Below are positions 11,206 to 22,420 of a DNA stretch of 64,000 nt, one piece after another. Location: the NCBI RefSeq assembly GCF_030272615.1, contig NC_081407.1, forward strand, positions 433,528,730 to 433,592,729, written 5' to 3'. Position 1 is the stretch's first letter, and every line of letters begins with the position of its first letter. A model generated the notes under the pieces. It was given only the letters and a program-made list of their open reading frames with translations, made no database searches and was not told where the DNA came from. Source of the stretch: Cryptomeria japonica (lineage: Eukaryota > Streptophyta > Pinopsida > Cupressales > Cupressaceae). A program made the position numbers and the translations under genes.

Positions 11206-12171
11206 TTGGATCCCCAACTTTCAAACTTGGCCCTTGATTAAACCATTCAATCTTAACCCTTCATTTCCCCATTTCTTCTATAAATAGAACCCTTCTCCTC
11301 AAGCAAAAAAAAAAAAGCATTAGAGTATTGTTGTTGTACTGGCATTAGCATAGAGCTTTTTCATAGCATCACTATCTACACTTGCATAGCATTTGCTTAT
11401 CATATTCAACTATCTTGAATCTCCATATGGCATCCATGGCTAGTGCTAAAAGCTGAGAGCTACACTCATTTGGGACTTGGAGAAGAGAGGAACAAGGGAG
11501 GAGCAACTATGAGCATCTTGATTATCATTTGGAGGAGTATAGTTTATCTATTCTATGTTTGTATGCTTTCTATTTCATGCTTAATATCTCTCTTGATATG
11601 CCTGTTTAGGATAATCTTTTGTTGCTAACACTAACGTTTGTTTCTTGTGCTCTTGTGTGTGTTGCCATCAAATAGATTTTCTAATCCTTTTTGCAGAGCA
11701 TCATTTATTTAAATCCCCCAAAATCCCACCTCTCACATTTAAATAAATTAACATTTATTTAAATCACCTTTATCCTCTACCCACTTGCATTTTCCTACAA
11801 AAGCAAGTTGCACAATTATTTTAAATAAATAATTTATTTAAATCACCTTTATCCTCCACCCACTTGTATTTTCCTACAAAAGCAAGTTGCACAATTATTT
11901 TAAATAAATAATTTATTTAAATCACCTTTATCCTCCACCCACTTGTATTTTCCTACAAAAGCAAGTTGCACAACTATTTTAAATAAATTATTTATTTAAA
12001 ATCCTATTTATCCTCACCCACTTGAAACCTTTAATGGTTTCCCTTAAAGTATTCAAACTTGATGGCTTTAAAGTTTTCAAACTTGATGGCTTCCTTCTAT
12101 AGTCTTCTTAAGACTTTAATGGTTTTCCTTAAAGTCTTCAAGCCTTTAATGGTTTCCCTCAAAGTCTTCTC
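11206..12171 (+). repeat. shuffled LTR fragments inside the Tat element
   Basis: 11206-11703 copies the last ~480 bp of the LTR (from the GGATCCCCAACTTTC block through the GCATCA end, with TATA box). It is joined at 11704 to a copy of an earlier LTR part (about 9465-9930, with three 79-bp units). At about 12171 that copy breaks inside 'aaagtcttc' straight into pol. The 3'-then-5' order is not a simple duplication and suggests template switching during reverse transcription, or recombination. Confidence 0.85.
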
Positions 12172-12473
12172 TGCTTATCACACCTCAAGGTGATAGCATC
12201 CCGAAGTCTTATAGGCTCACATTTCTATGCACAAACAATATAGCTGAGTATGAGGCCTTGATCACAGGACTCAGGTTAGCCATCCAATGGAAATTACAAG
12301 AACTGCAAGTATATGGCGATTTCCAACTAGTCATTCGACAAGCAACTGATGAATATCAGACCAAAGATGATAAACTCATGCCATATAAGCAAATGGTGGA
12401 CACTCTAAAGACATCATTTACTACTATCACTTTTGAGTAGATACCAAGAGATCAGAATCGAGCTGCTGACGCT
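12172..12473 (+). pseudogene. C-terminal part of archaeal-type RNase H, Tat element
   Basis: The frame reads SYRLTFLCTNNIAEYEALI and VYGDFQLV, the Glu and Asp blocks of the second RNase H, then YQTKDDKLMPYK, closely matching the minus-strand element at 31200-31450. The first catalytic Asp block is lost at the junction near 12171. A TAG at 12438-12440 stands where the relative has CAG (FEQI), so one point change separates this from the integrase frame. Confidence 0.85.
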
Positions 12474-13868
12474 ATGGCTACCATCGTATCTCTCCTAGAT
12501 CTTCCACAGAATTCAACACGTTATGAGTTCTTGGTCGAACAGCTTTGGATCCCCGCTTATGATATCCTTGAATCTGAGATGATATGTCGCCTTGTCGGTT
12601 TTGAATCCCCATGGTACGGTGAGTTCTACACCTATCTCCGCGATCACACCCTTCCTTCCAACCAATCAAATAACCAACGTAAAACCTTCATTCTCCAAAC
12701 TGCTCGATATACCATTATTGTTGAAACCCTATACCGACGCGGTCTTGATGGTACTCTCCTTCGATGTCTGGAACAAGGTGAGATAACAAAGGCTTTGGAA
12801 GAGGTCCATGAAGGAATTTGTGGGACTCACTCAAGTGGTCCGTCACTAGCCAAGAAACTCCTGCGCAATGGATACTATTGGCCATCTATGGAAAAGGATT
12901 CCTACTACTTTGTCAGAAAATGCAAGAAATGTCAAGTTCATGGCGACCTGATACATGCACCAGCCCAGGAACTACAACCAATCACAACACCATGGCCTTT
13001 CTGTCAATGGGGCCTTGACCTTGTGGGTAAGATTCATCCATCTTCATCCAATGGCCATAAATTCATTATTACCGCCACCGAATATTTCACAAAGTGGATC
13101 GAAGCTGTTCCACTTACCCAAGTCACCGGCAAGCAGATCGCCTCATTCATCCTCAACTACATCATCTACCGGTATGGTGTGCCCATGTCCATCATCACAG
13201 ATAACGGTCTTCCTTTCAAAAATCAGGATGTCCGTGAACTTTGTGAGAAATTTCATATCCAACACCGCTTTTCCACTCCCTATTACCCACAAGGCAATGG
13301 TCAGGCCGAAGCATCCAATAAAAACATATTGAGGATCCTAAAGAAGACAGTCAATGATGCCGGCCGTGATTGGCATGTTCAACTAAATCCAGCGCTATGG
13401 GCATATCGAACTAGCATTCGAACCCCTACAAGTGCAACTCCTTATTCATTGGTCTATGGTGCAGAAGCTATCTTGCCTATTGAGGTCGAGATACCGTCAC
13501 TACGGGTTTCCTTGCACAATCTCATTGATGATGAAGCTTACAGAGTCTCACGTCCTCAGGACTTAGAGTTACTTGATGAGAAGCGACAAGCTGCATACAA
13601 CCATCTCAAAGCCTATCAGCAGCGCATGAGCAGAAGCTACAATCACCGAGTTAGACCTCGTACATTTGAGGTAGGTGATCTTGTTCTACGAGAGAATCCT
13701 CGCAACCAACCAAACCGAGAACATCAGGGCAAGTTTGAATCAAACTGGCTGGGCCCATATGTTGTCATTGCTGTGTTCGGGTCCAGGGCATATCAGTTGG
13801 CTACATCAGAAGGAGAACCACTTGCAGATCCAATTAACAGCATGCACCTCAAACGGTTTTATACCTAA
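12474..13868 (+). CDS. integrase (C-terminal polyprotein part) of Tat-type element
   Basis: A 464-codon open stretch in the same frame as the RNase H remnant; the ATG is only the first Met after the stop, not a native start. After a linker comes the HHCC zinc domain (HEGICGTHSSG ... CKKCQVHG), then the DDE core with GLDLVGK, ITDNGLPF and YPQGNGQAEASNK carrying the D, D and E. Next are LWAYRTSIRTPTSATP and a C-terminal part with FEVGDLVLRENPRNQ and NWLGPYVV, ending HLKRFYT. The enzyme would insert cDNA into host chromosomes, making the 5-bp duplication seen here. All key residues are visible, so this module might still be functional, but without RT the copy is non-autonomous. Confidence 0.93.
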   Translation: MATIVSLLDLPQNSTRYEFLVEQLWIPAYDILESEMICRLVGFESPWYGEFYTYLRDHTLPSNQSNNQRKTFILQTARYTIIVETLYRRGLDGTLLRCLEQGEITKALEEVHEGICGTHSSGPSLAKKLLRNGYYWPSMEKDSYYFVRKCKKCQVHGDLIHAPAQELQPITTPWPFCQWGLDLVGKIHPSSSNGHKFIITATEYFTKWIEAVPLTQVTGKQIASFILNYIIYRYGVPMSIITDNGLPFKNQDVRELCEKFHIQHRFSTPYYPQGNGQAEASNKNILRILKKTVNDAGRDWHVQLNPALWAYRTSIRTPTSATPYSLVYGAEAILPIEVEIPSLRVSLHNLIDDEAYRVSRPQDLELLDEKRQAAYNHLKAYQQRMSRSYNHRVRPRTFEVGDLVLRENPRNQPNREHQGKFESNWLGPYVVIAVFGSRAYQLATSEGEPLADPINSMHLKRFYT

Positions 13869-15807
13869 GCTGAACAAAGCATCAGGCTCCCCTGCATACC
13901 AGAAAATACCAAAAACATTCAAAACAATTCAAAATCCAAAACATCGACAAAACCATTGAAAAATCACACAAAAACATGGCAACACGTTGTACATACCCAT
14001 CCATGCAGATACCAAAATAAACATTGACAAACTACTCACACAATGACCATTTACCAATCAACCACACAATCAACATCAACAATCAAACTGTCTTCAACAA
14101 GGATGCATCCTTCCTTACCAAACCAAAGACAAGATGACGTTTTCTTTGACAAGAAAATTATGTTAAGCTATCAAATACTTGGTTGATTTGTGAGCACAAT
14201 CGTTCATTTATCTGTATCAGGATCTTGCAGCATTGTTTTGTATCATTTGCGCATTATTTCTGATGAAGTTCTGGGGCATGTACTAATGGTGTCTACGTGG
14301 GAAGTTCACTAAGTTACGTTATCATAGGCAAAAATACAGTCCTAGATCACTACGGCTTGCTGACTACAGCGTATACCTCGACCATATGAGCATGAATCAT
14401 TAGCAAGGATCCTTATTCTTTATTCTTTATGTATATACTGTTTGTTTGTAGGTACAATGCTTTTTCTTTGGTTCCTCCTACCTCATCCAAACTGGATAAA
14501 GGTTTTATCTCTTATTACGGTATGCACTTGTCTCAGGATATGATCAGTCTAAGATCAAGGAGGACGTTCCAAGTCATGCATGAAAGGAGATAATCCTTGC
14601 TTGTTCCGCAAGCAATACTCAGGTCAACTTGATCCATTATATCAAGTTGTTTGTATTAACTTGCTATATCAAAATCCATGTAAGAAATACTCTGGTCATC
14701 TTGAATCTTTATGTCAAGTTGCTTGTATTTTCTTACAACATTTTAAAGCTCAATGATGAAAAATAAAGCACCATGGATCATCATTCCATCTCACATTCAT
14801 AAATAGCTGCATATCATTCATACATAGTAATGACAATGGATACTCTATTTTCCTCTTCTTCCATAGGAATGTAATAGGTCCTCCATTTCTTCTATCTAAC
14901 ATTGAACCCCTCCCCACCCTCCCCATCTCGATAATCACCATCACATACCCTACATCATGTCCCAATCAACCTAATCAAGCCACGTTCATCACCATCCATC
15001 TCTAAATAGGAGGGATTGTGTTTCCTATCCTACGTCATCCAATAAGTCAAGAAAGTTACTCTATCTGCATAGGTACATCAACTCACGCACACCTAGACTA
15101 TCAATAGATACTCTGATCAAGTATCTTCGGGTCTCAACAGGTAATCGATTATGGCAAACCTAGACTACAACAGGCATTTATCATAATGACCTGGTTTCAA
15201 CGGGGCTGCTATGATTCACCACAATCATCCATCCCACACACATACTATCAATTGATCAACCAATCAAACACAATCCAACGGACAATTACATCAATTGTCT
15301 ACGTCTCAACGAGTATTTTGCTTCATATACCTTGACTTCATCGGGCAATTATATCAATTGTCTAAGTCACATCAGGTCACTTTGATTCACTTACTCAGAC
15401 TTTATCATGTCCAAGCGACCAACTGACATCAACTGTCATGCTTTGACTTGACCGGGGCAATTAAACCGATTGCACCAGATTGTCAAACCAATTTTGATCA
15501 ATTGTATAGCATCAATCCAAACCCCACACTACATCTGCTATGTATCTCTTGCATGACCTCAGGGTACTCACTGGCTTGTTGTTTCTTCATATTCACTCCA
15601 TTTTCTCCCATTCTTTTATCATTAGTTCTAATTTCTTCTATTCTACCTCCCTTCCACTTTTCATTCTTTTTCGAGAGATTGTCTGATTTTTCAAAAAAAT
15701 TCAACCCATCTCTCAAGGGGGCATACCACCCATTAAATTTACATTTTATGGGGCATTTCTTCACACCTATTTTTCTTTCTTTGAAACGACGCGATAAACC
15801 GCACCGT
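13869..15807 (+). other. 3' untranslated spacer of the Tat element
   Basis: Long non-coding spacer between integrase and PPT, as is usual in Tat elements, which often hold tandem repeats or extra frames here. I see no credible protein; short open stretches at 14750-14965 (minus) and 15448-15828 are low-complexity. A degenerate ~31-bp repeat lies at about 15132-15480. Confidence 0.7.
15132..15480 (+). repeat. degenerate ~31-bp tandem repeat
   Basis: Units begin with variants of 'cttcaacgggcaattat' followed by 'caattgtctaag'. Several successive units measure 31-33 bp. The unit heads are conserved better than the tails. Confidence 0.5.
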
Positions 15808-15823
15808 CTCAAAGAGGGGCAAA
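15808..15823 (+). other. polypurine tract of the Tat element
   Basis: CTCAAAGAGGGGCAAA sits directly before the TGTAGTC start of the right LTR, the expected plus-strand priming site. Confidence 0.8.
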
Positions 15824-17625
15824 TGTAGTCACATAAATCTGTCCACTTAATTAAATGAATACTTAGTATTTATTTGATTATTTAACCATCAATTAATAAT
15901 TAATTAAATTAATATTTAATTAATTCATCTTAACCCTCTTCTCCTATTAATTAAATAAATTATTCAATTTATTTGATTTAATTCACTTAACCAAATTCAG
16001 ACCATTAATTAAATAAATAAATCATATTTATTTAATTAAATATTCTCTCACATTTAAATAAATTAATATTTATTTAAATCCCCCAAAATCCCACCTCTCA
16101 CATTTAAATAAATTAACATTTATTTAAATCACCTTTATCCTCTACCCACTTGCATTTTCCTACAAATGCAAGTTGCACAATTATTTTAAATAAATAATTT
16201 ATTTAAATCACCTTTATCCTCCACCCACTTGTATTTTTCTACAAAAGCAAGTTGCACAACTATTTTAAATAAATTATTTATTTAAAATCCTATTTATCCT
16301 CACCCACTTGAAACCTTTAATGGTTTCCCTTAAAGTATTCAAACTTGATGGCTTTAAAGTCTTCAAACTTGATGGCTTCCTTCTATAGTCTTCTTAAGAC
16401 TTTGATGGTTTTCCTTAAAGTCTTCAAGCCTTTAATGGTTTCCCTCAAAGTCTTCAAGCATTTTAATGCTTTATCTTCATTTTTCTCATTTAAATAAATA
16501 AATATTTATTTGAATATTTATCCAAATGCAAATTACACCATTTAATTGAAATAAATGATTTTATTTTAATTGAAAATACCAAAATTTCTCCCACTTGCAT
16601 TTTCCTACAAAATCCACTTGCATGCCTAAACCCCTTCTAGAATTTTCTAATCACTTCTAAATAACCTAACCCCTTCTCTAAACTTTGTCACATTCCTAAG
16701 CAAAAGGGAAGTCACTTCTCAAACCCTCAAAGTCTTTGATAACCATTAAAGGCATTCAACCTTCAACCACTAAATGGCTCAAAGTCTTTGATAACCATTG
16801 AAGACTTTCAACCTTCAACCACTTAATCCCCAAAGTCTCCAATAACCATTAATGGTTACCTCAAACCCTCCCACATGGTTAAAACATTTGTTTTGACTCA
16901 ACCTCTACCCAACCCAAAGGTCTCATCAGGCCATTAATGCTTTGACCATGATTATCTCTTAAACATTTGCACAAAGGTTTATCCTTGGATTAACTCTTAA
17001 TCCAGTGGGTAATCTTAATTTGGACTTGACCCTTAGCCTCTAGATAACCATGAGGTCTTCTCAGGCCTTTAATGCCTCCAACCTCTTCTCTCAACCCAGT
17101 CCTATGTTGACACTTGTCACCATTTTATTGGTGCCAATTGTGCACATGGATCCCCAACTTTCAAACTTGGCCCTTGATTAAACCATTCAATCTTAACCCT
17201 TCATTTCCCCATTTCTTCTATAAATAGAACCCTTCTCCTCAAGCAAAAGGGAAGCATTAGAGTATTGTTGTTATACTGGCATTAGCATAGAGCTTTCTCA
17301 TAGCATCACTATCTACACTTGCATAGCATTTGCTTATCATATTCAACCATCTTGAATCTCCATATGGCATCCATGGCTAGTGCTAAAAGCTGAGAGCTAC
17401 ACTCATTTGGGACTTGGAGAGGAGAGGAACAAGGGAGGAGCAACTATGAGCATCTTGATTAGCTATTTTATTCTATGTTTATATGCTTTCTATTTCATGC
17501 TTAATATCTCTCTTGATATGCCTGTTTAGGATAATCTTTTGTTGCTAACACTAACATTTTTTTTTTTGGTGCTCTTGTGTGTGTTGCCATCAAACAGATT
17601 TTCTAATCCTTTTTGCAGAGCATCA
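15824..17625 (+). repeat. 3' LTR of Tat-type element (1802 bp)
   Basis: Starts TGTAGTCACA and ends GCATCA, followed by the GTTAG duplication at 17626-17630. It matches the left LTR nearly base for base, apart from one fewer 79-bp unit and scattered single changes. TATA box at 17219-17227. Confidence 0.93.
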
Positions 17626-17630
17626 GTTAG

Positions 17631-20344
17631 CCTGAAACATATTAACACTACTTTCCATATTTAAAATATATCCTAATTAAGGAGAGGGATGACCTAAACC
17701 TGCGTGATCGAGTGCCATTATGTAAAATATATCCTAATTATGGATGCTGGTATATATGGTTGTGACAAAAAATCTCTGTTGCAGAACCGTGAGAGCACTG
17801 TGTAGTGATCGAGTGCTATTTTTTGTCGGTGTTTTAGAAGGGAGCATAAGTGTACGGTTAGGAAGGTGGTATAAAATGCAAGCTGAGAGGTATAAGGTTA
17901 TGAGGTGTGGGTTAGGATAAGATAGGGAGGTAAGTGATGAAGGATGTAATGGTGAAAGAGTAAGTTAGGATATGTTAGGGGTTTGGAAGGTAGGAAAGTG
18001 AATGGGGGGAGATAAAAGGATGTGAAGGATGGAATGGGGTTAGGTAGGTGAAGTAAAAGTAAGTGTGTATGAGGTTAAGGTTTATGATAGGATGTAGGAA
18101 AGTGGAGGATGTTAAGATAGGGGATATGAAAGGTAGATGGAAGGTAATAATGATAGGAAGTGAGGTAAAGGTTATGAGGTGTGGGTTAGAAAATAGGGTG
18201 TAGGAAATGGAAGGAAGGGTCATATCACTTTGAGAGTTTTCACGAAGATGAGTAGCCCGAGTATGAACCTCAAATCTTACAAGCCATGAGGATCCACTTG
18301 TAGTAGAGGAGCATATACTTGCATCTTGGGAGCTTATTAGGAGTTCACCTTGAATTTGGGAAATACACATAGAGGAGATATAATATTGATCAATACACAT
18401 TACCTAGCCTCATCATGCATAAATACAAGAGGTATATACTATAGAAAGCACATATCATGAGCCAAAGGATCATATTTGAGAGTTGCTTCATCTCCAATCC
18501 TCTACATTTTTAAGATCCACAAATGGGGTTGAGGATAAGTCTTGGTTACTTAGCTTGGACTTATGCTTTGGGTTGCATCTATATGTGAGCAACCTAAAGG
18601 CATAATTTTTAATGCAATTTTTGAGAGGACTTGATTCCACCTTGTGGTACTGGGAGGATAAAATGCACCAACTCACATTGGAAACCCTCTCCAGATACCA
18701 TTTTGGAGTGCTTCAAAGTGTGTTCTATTTCAAAATATTTTTGACAGAGATGCATAGATGAGTTTCACAACTTACATAATAAGGTTTCGTAGTGGCTCAA
18801 CATGAGAGTTGTTTTTTGGAGTTCTTGTAGTTTGTATATTACATTCAAGACAAGTTACTTGTCAATTATTTCATTAGGGGTGGAAAGCCCAAAATTTCAG
18901 TTTTCCTACACATGGCCAATCCAAATGACTTTAGAGTTGCTATGGCAAAGTCTCTTATGGAAAAGGAGGTACATAGGAGGACACAAGAGGCATGAGAGAA
19001 GTTTGTAACCTTGATGAAGGGACTAAAGTGTCCATAGGCCTCCCCATCCTTCAAAGGATAATTTAGACTTACTATATTATTTACAAAGAAAAACCCAATA
19101 GTATCAATATTAGGGACAAAGGTCTAGAGCATAGTAGGGGCCATAGGGTAGTCACATTTGACCATCATCGACACAAGGATATTTTAGGTATGAGAGACTA
19201 TAGGGATATCAAGCTAGGCCTTCTATGACTCAACAACCTTTTAGGGGAGAATCTAGTGTTTTTAGTAGTTAGGATCTTCTAATTATGGTGGGGCCTAGCC
19301 AACATAGGGTTATATGAGAGGCACATGTTATGTATATGTTAGTATCAGATAGAGAGTACCCACAAGGTTTTAGAGTAGGTGGACACCATCCTAGGATGTC
19401 AAAGTAGATAGTTGATATGTGGGTCTTTACCCTCCCAACCACTCAACATATACCACCATGGGTCTTTAACCTCCCAAACACACAAAGGTCAAAGGAAGAT
19501 TCACTGCTGCAACACTCACTTTTTATGATAGTCTCAAGCACTTAGGATAGTCACTCCTTTCGTGGCCATTCTTCTTCACACAACACTCTCTAACATTAAT
19601 TATGATGATAGTGTACCTCCTTAAACCTTCCACCAACACCTAACTCAATACCAAACTCTTTCCCAATCTTGCCAATGGACTAATTAACTCAACTCACTGT
19701 GAAATTGTGATGGTCAATGCAAGGTTTAGGACAATAGTAATTATGATCTTCTAATTATTGTGGGGCCTAGCCAACATAGGGTTATATGCGACAGGGGTAA
19801 GTTCAACAGTGATTTGTATTAGATTGTCATCAAAGTTTCCTGTTAGTGTTACTTTGTATCAACATTAACCACTTATTGTCATGGGAATCAACTAATAGAC
19901 AACACAGATATTTATCATCAACCTCCTTTTTTTTCACCAAAGGGATAAAAAAAATTTAAACACAACGAGAATTATAGATCTAGAAAGTAGATACATAACC
20001 TAATCTAATCTCCATTTGCATAACCTAAGAAGGTAGATACAACTAAATAATCTTGAAAGAATTGCATATGAAGGGCAAAATTAGAAAAGAACTTATGTAC
20101 CATGCTAGTCTATGTAGCTACTACTAATTGTTGCATAGAAATAGATACATGTGTTAGAATGTGTTGAAATAGTAGTTAGCTCGAGTAGGACAAACCCTAT
20201 AAATGTAACTTGTAATTTGAATATACCTTGAAGTGTGCAATATGGAAGGTTTGTATTCTTAATCTCCTGCCCATTTCTTAATTTAAAAGATGATATCTTT
20301 ATTAAATATCTCCTCTATTAAATATCTTTATTAACTTGATTTCT
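17631..20344. other. unassigned region with short repeats
   Basis: No gene recognised. About 17830-18215 is strongly purine-rich, with the block GGTTATGAGGTGTGGGTTAG occurring near 17897 and again near 18171. The minus-strand open frame opposite it is a Ser/Pro/His-rich by-product. Around 19266 and 19750 a ~44-bp segment containing GGGGCCTAGCCAACATAGGG is repeated in direct orientation. Confidence 0.4.
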
Positions 20345-20790
20345 CCTTCAATTCTTGATGAATGCTTTATTGCCTGTTCACTTGGAATTGAATTGACTTT
20401 ATAATTAAGAGATCACTTGAATTGTAGGTAAACCCCTTCAAATGACAAGGTAGGCTTACCTAATATATGTCTTGAAAGCATTTTATCCTGATGGATTTAA
20501 ATTAAAGTACTTTATCTTCTATCTGGTATTGGTGGAGCAGAGGTTGCATTGCATCGTCCTGGGATACATATTTCCGCAGATACAACACAAGTTAAATGTA
20601 TCCCAGGTCGATGCAAAGCAACCTCTGCTCCAGAGATCACCAGAAAATAGAGAAAGAACTTTAATTTAATGCCATCAGGATAAAAGTCTTTAATCAAGAC
20701 AAATAAATGGTATGCAATTGTATCTATTTGGAATGCATTACCCAAAGAGCACAATCGATCAGTCGCCTTTGAAAAGAAAGTGGTATGATG
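20345..20790. repeat. repeat copy A containing a DRM fold-back
   Basis: The segment matches 22040-22420 over about 350 bp, including a non-DRM left flank (for example 'agatcacttgaattgtaggta'), and has the same inverted-repeat centre. The shared flank shows that A and B are copies of one repeat unit larger than the DRM piece. Confidence 0.75.
20471..20780 (-). pseudogene. DRM-type cytosine methyltransferase fragment A, fold-back
   Basis: On the minus strand from about 20770 the frame reads LCSLGNAFQIDTIAYHL, then FYPDGIKLK, and after a frame change ISGAEVALHRPGIHLTC followed by VVSAEI. This matches the DRM segment 'SLGNSFQVDTVAYHLSVL...GINVLSLFTGIGG-EVALHR', including the SAM-binding motif I of the rearranged DRM catalytic domain (my recollection of the family). 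At about 20595 the sequence turns back: 20471-20569 is the inverted copy of part of the same segment (VLYLLSGIGGAEVALHR on the plus strand), leaving a ~26-base loop. The 5-bp 'attaa' duplication before motif I breaks the frame in both arms. Not a working enzyme. Confidence 0.82.
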
Positions 20791-22039
20791 AAATATTTAG
20801 GCATACAATAGATGAAATGCACTCCATACTACTGTTGCACAATATTTTGGTCGATGATATTTTTAAAATAGTAAAGGAAGGTGTATGGAACAAACAAATT
20901 CTTATTATTATAAACAATGAATATTTTAAGACCCTTTTATGATGTGTAAGTTGAGAATATTTTATGAAAGGTCCCTAAATGAATACACTTTAAACTGATT
21001 TTAGCAATGACTATTGGATGTAGACAAAATGAATGCTTTTTGGATTAGGATGGTACACAGAATCTACTATCAAAAGGTTTCTTTGGAAAGTATATGATTC
21101 AAAACTAAGGAAATGCAATTATTTACAAGTTTTAACCTTCTTAGATGCAAAATCCCTTATTTAGCCTCTCACAAACCCTTAAAAGTAGGGTTTCTCATAT
21201 ACCCCTCTTCCAAACACTATACCATCCAAATGATGATGGATTCACCTTTCTTTTGAAATGTCTACACTGTCAATCATAAAATGTGCCCCTCCTTAAGGCA
21301 GATTTGCTACTGCTGCTCCTTAGCAAGCAATTTCTCCACTCTTACATTTGTTGTTTTGGTGAGCACCTCGGTTCTCCACCCAATCTGCACAACAACTTGT
21401 TAGTTATTTATTGTACATGTTAGAGGAGTGTCATCCCATGAATATTAGGCCTTTTGCATTCATGGAATGACCATTCTCATTGTAAATCAACCAAATCAAA
21501 TGCCAAATTGCACAAATATGTTAGAATAGTCAATGCAACTAGTCTAAAGTCTGAGAAAAATGGATTATCAGTGCATCTTCCCTGCAAATAAGATGTTCAA
21601 GGTCTCTTCAATGCATTAGGAATTCGAATACACACTCAAGACAAAGTTACCATAAGCCAAAACACCAAAAAATTTCAAGAAAACAAAAATTTGTTGTTAT
21701 TGCTTGTCCTAGTTCGTACACCAGCATTCTCTGCCGTACAAAGCATTGCATCAACCATTTGATCAAAAACTCTTAATTGCTGACACACAAGGTCATGAAA
21801 TGATTTATTGAACTTGCCTAAACTCTTGTAGACTCCCTAAGCCATAAATTCCTATTACATCTTTTTGTTGGTGCTAAGGTCCTTACCAGGCCCTTTACGA
21901 CAAATTACAAACTTATTACAATTTTTATCATTAAAGGTCATAATTGACCTTAAGACATCATAATTGATTGGCTCTTCACTCCTAAGACCTTCAAAAGTTT
22001 TTAATGGCTTCAGTGAGTCCTTTGGTCTTCCAAATGAAC
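20791..22039. other. unassigned spacer between DRM repeats A and B
   Basis: AT-rich, with no credible coding frame or repeat end seen. It might be the interior of a larger non-autonomous element carrying the DRM pieces. Confidence 0.35.
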
Positions 22040-22420
22040 CCGCACCAACTTGAATTCTCCTTTAATGCTTGATTGCTTGTTCACTTGTAATTGAATTGAT
22101 TTTATAATTATGAGATCACTTGAATTGTAGGTAGACCCCTTCAAATGATAGGGTAGGCTTCCTTTTATACCTAATATATGTCTTGAAAGCATTTTATCCT
22201 GATTGCATTAAATTAAAGTACTTTTTCTTCTATCTGGTATTGGTGGAGCAGAGGTTGCATTGCATCGACCTATGATACATATTTCCGCAGATACAATACA
22301 AGTCAAATGTATCCTAGGTCGATGCAAAGCAACCTCTGCTCCAGAGATCACCAGAAAATAGAGAAAGAACTTTAATTTAATGCCATCAAGATAAAAGGCT
22401 TTCAAGACAGATAAAATTTG
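22040..22420. repeat. repeat copy B containing a DRM fold-back
   Basis: Second copy of the unit described at 20345-20790, in the same orientation, about 1.7 kb away, with the same left flank ('gagatcacttgaattgtagg') and the same loop. Confidence 0.75.
22182..22415 (-). pseudogene. DRM-type methyltransferase fragment B, fold-back
   Basis: Left arm 22182-22280 and right arm 22308-22415 are inverted copies of the same DRM stretch. The minus strand reads LKAFYLDGIKLK, then ISGAEVALHRPRIHLTC followed by IVSAEI. Centre and loop match copy A almost exactly ('atttccgcagatacaa'), so B and A share a direct ancestor. The same 5-bp frameshift is present. B's right arm stops soon after the LSVLKAFY part, shorter than in A. 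Confidence 0.8.

Larger units (their letters stand above)
9219..17625 (+). mobile_element. Ty3/gypsy Tat-type LTR retrotransposon, internally deleted
   Basis: An 8.4-kb element bounded by GTTAG duplications, with TGTAGT...GCATCA LTRs, a tRNA-type primer site after the left LTR and a PPT before the right one. Inside are only the end of the archaeal-type RNase H, the integrase and a 2-kb 3' spacer. gag, protease, RT and the first RNase H are missing, replaced by rearranged LTR pieces (11206-12171). The two LTRs are nearly identical over most of their length apart from one ~79-bp repeat unit, so insertion seems recent. Placement in Tat follows from the close protein match to the element at 26718-41540, which shows the double RNase H of that lineage. 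Confidence 0.9.

Noticed and set aside
15448-15828. 126-codon plus-strand and 104-codon minus-strand frames before the 3' LTR
   Set aside because: Overlapping frames in the 3' spacer with biased Ser/Phe/Leu composition; one crosses the PPT and LTR border.
17975-18400. 141-codon minus-strand frame
   Set aside because: Low-complexity Ser/Pro/Thr/His sequence opposite a purine-rich tract, with no domain and no support from context.
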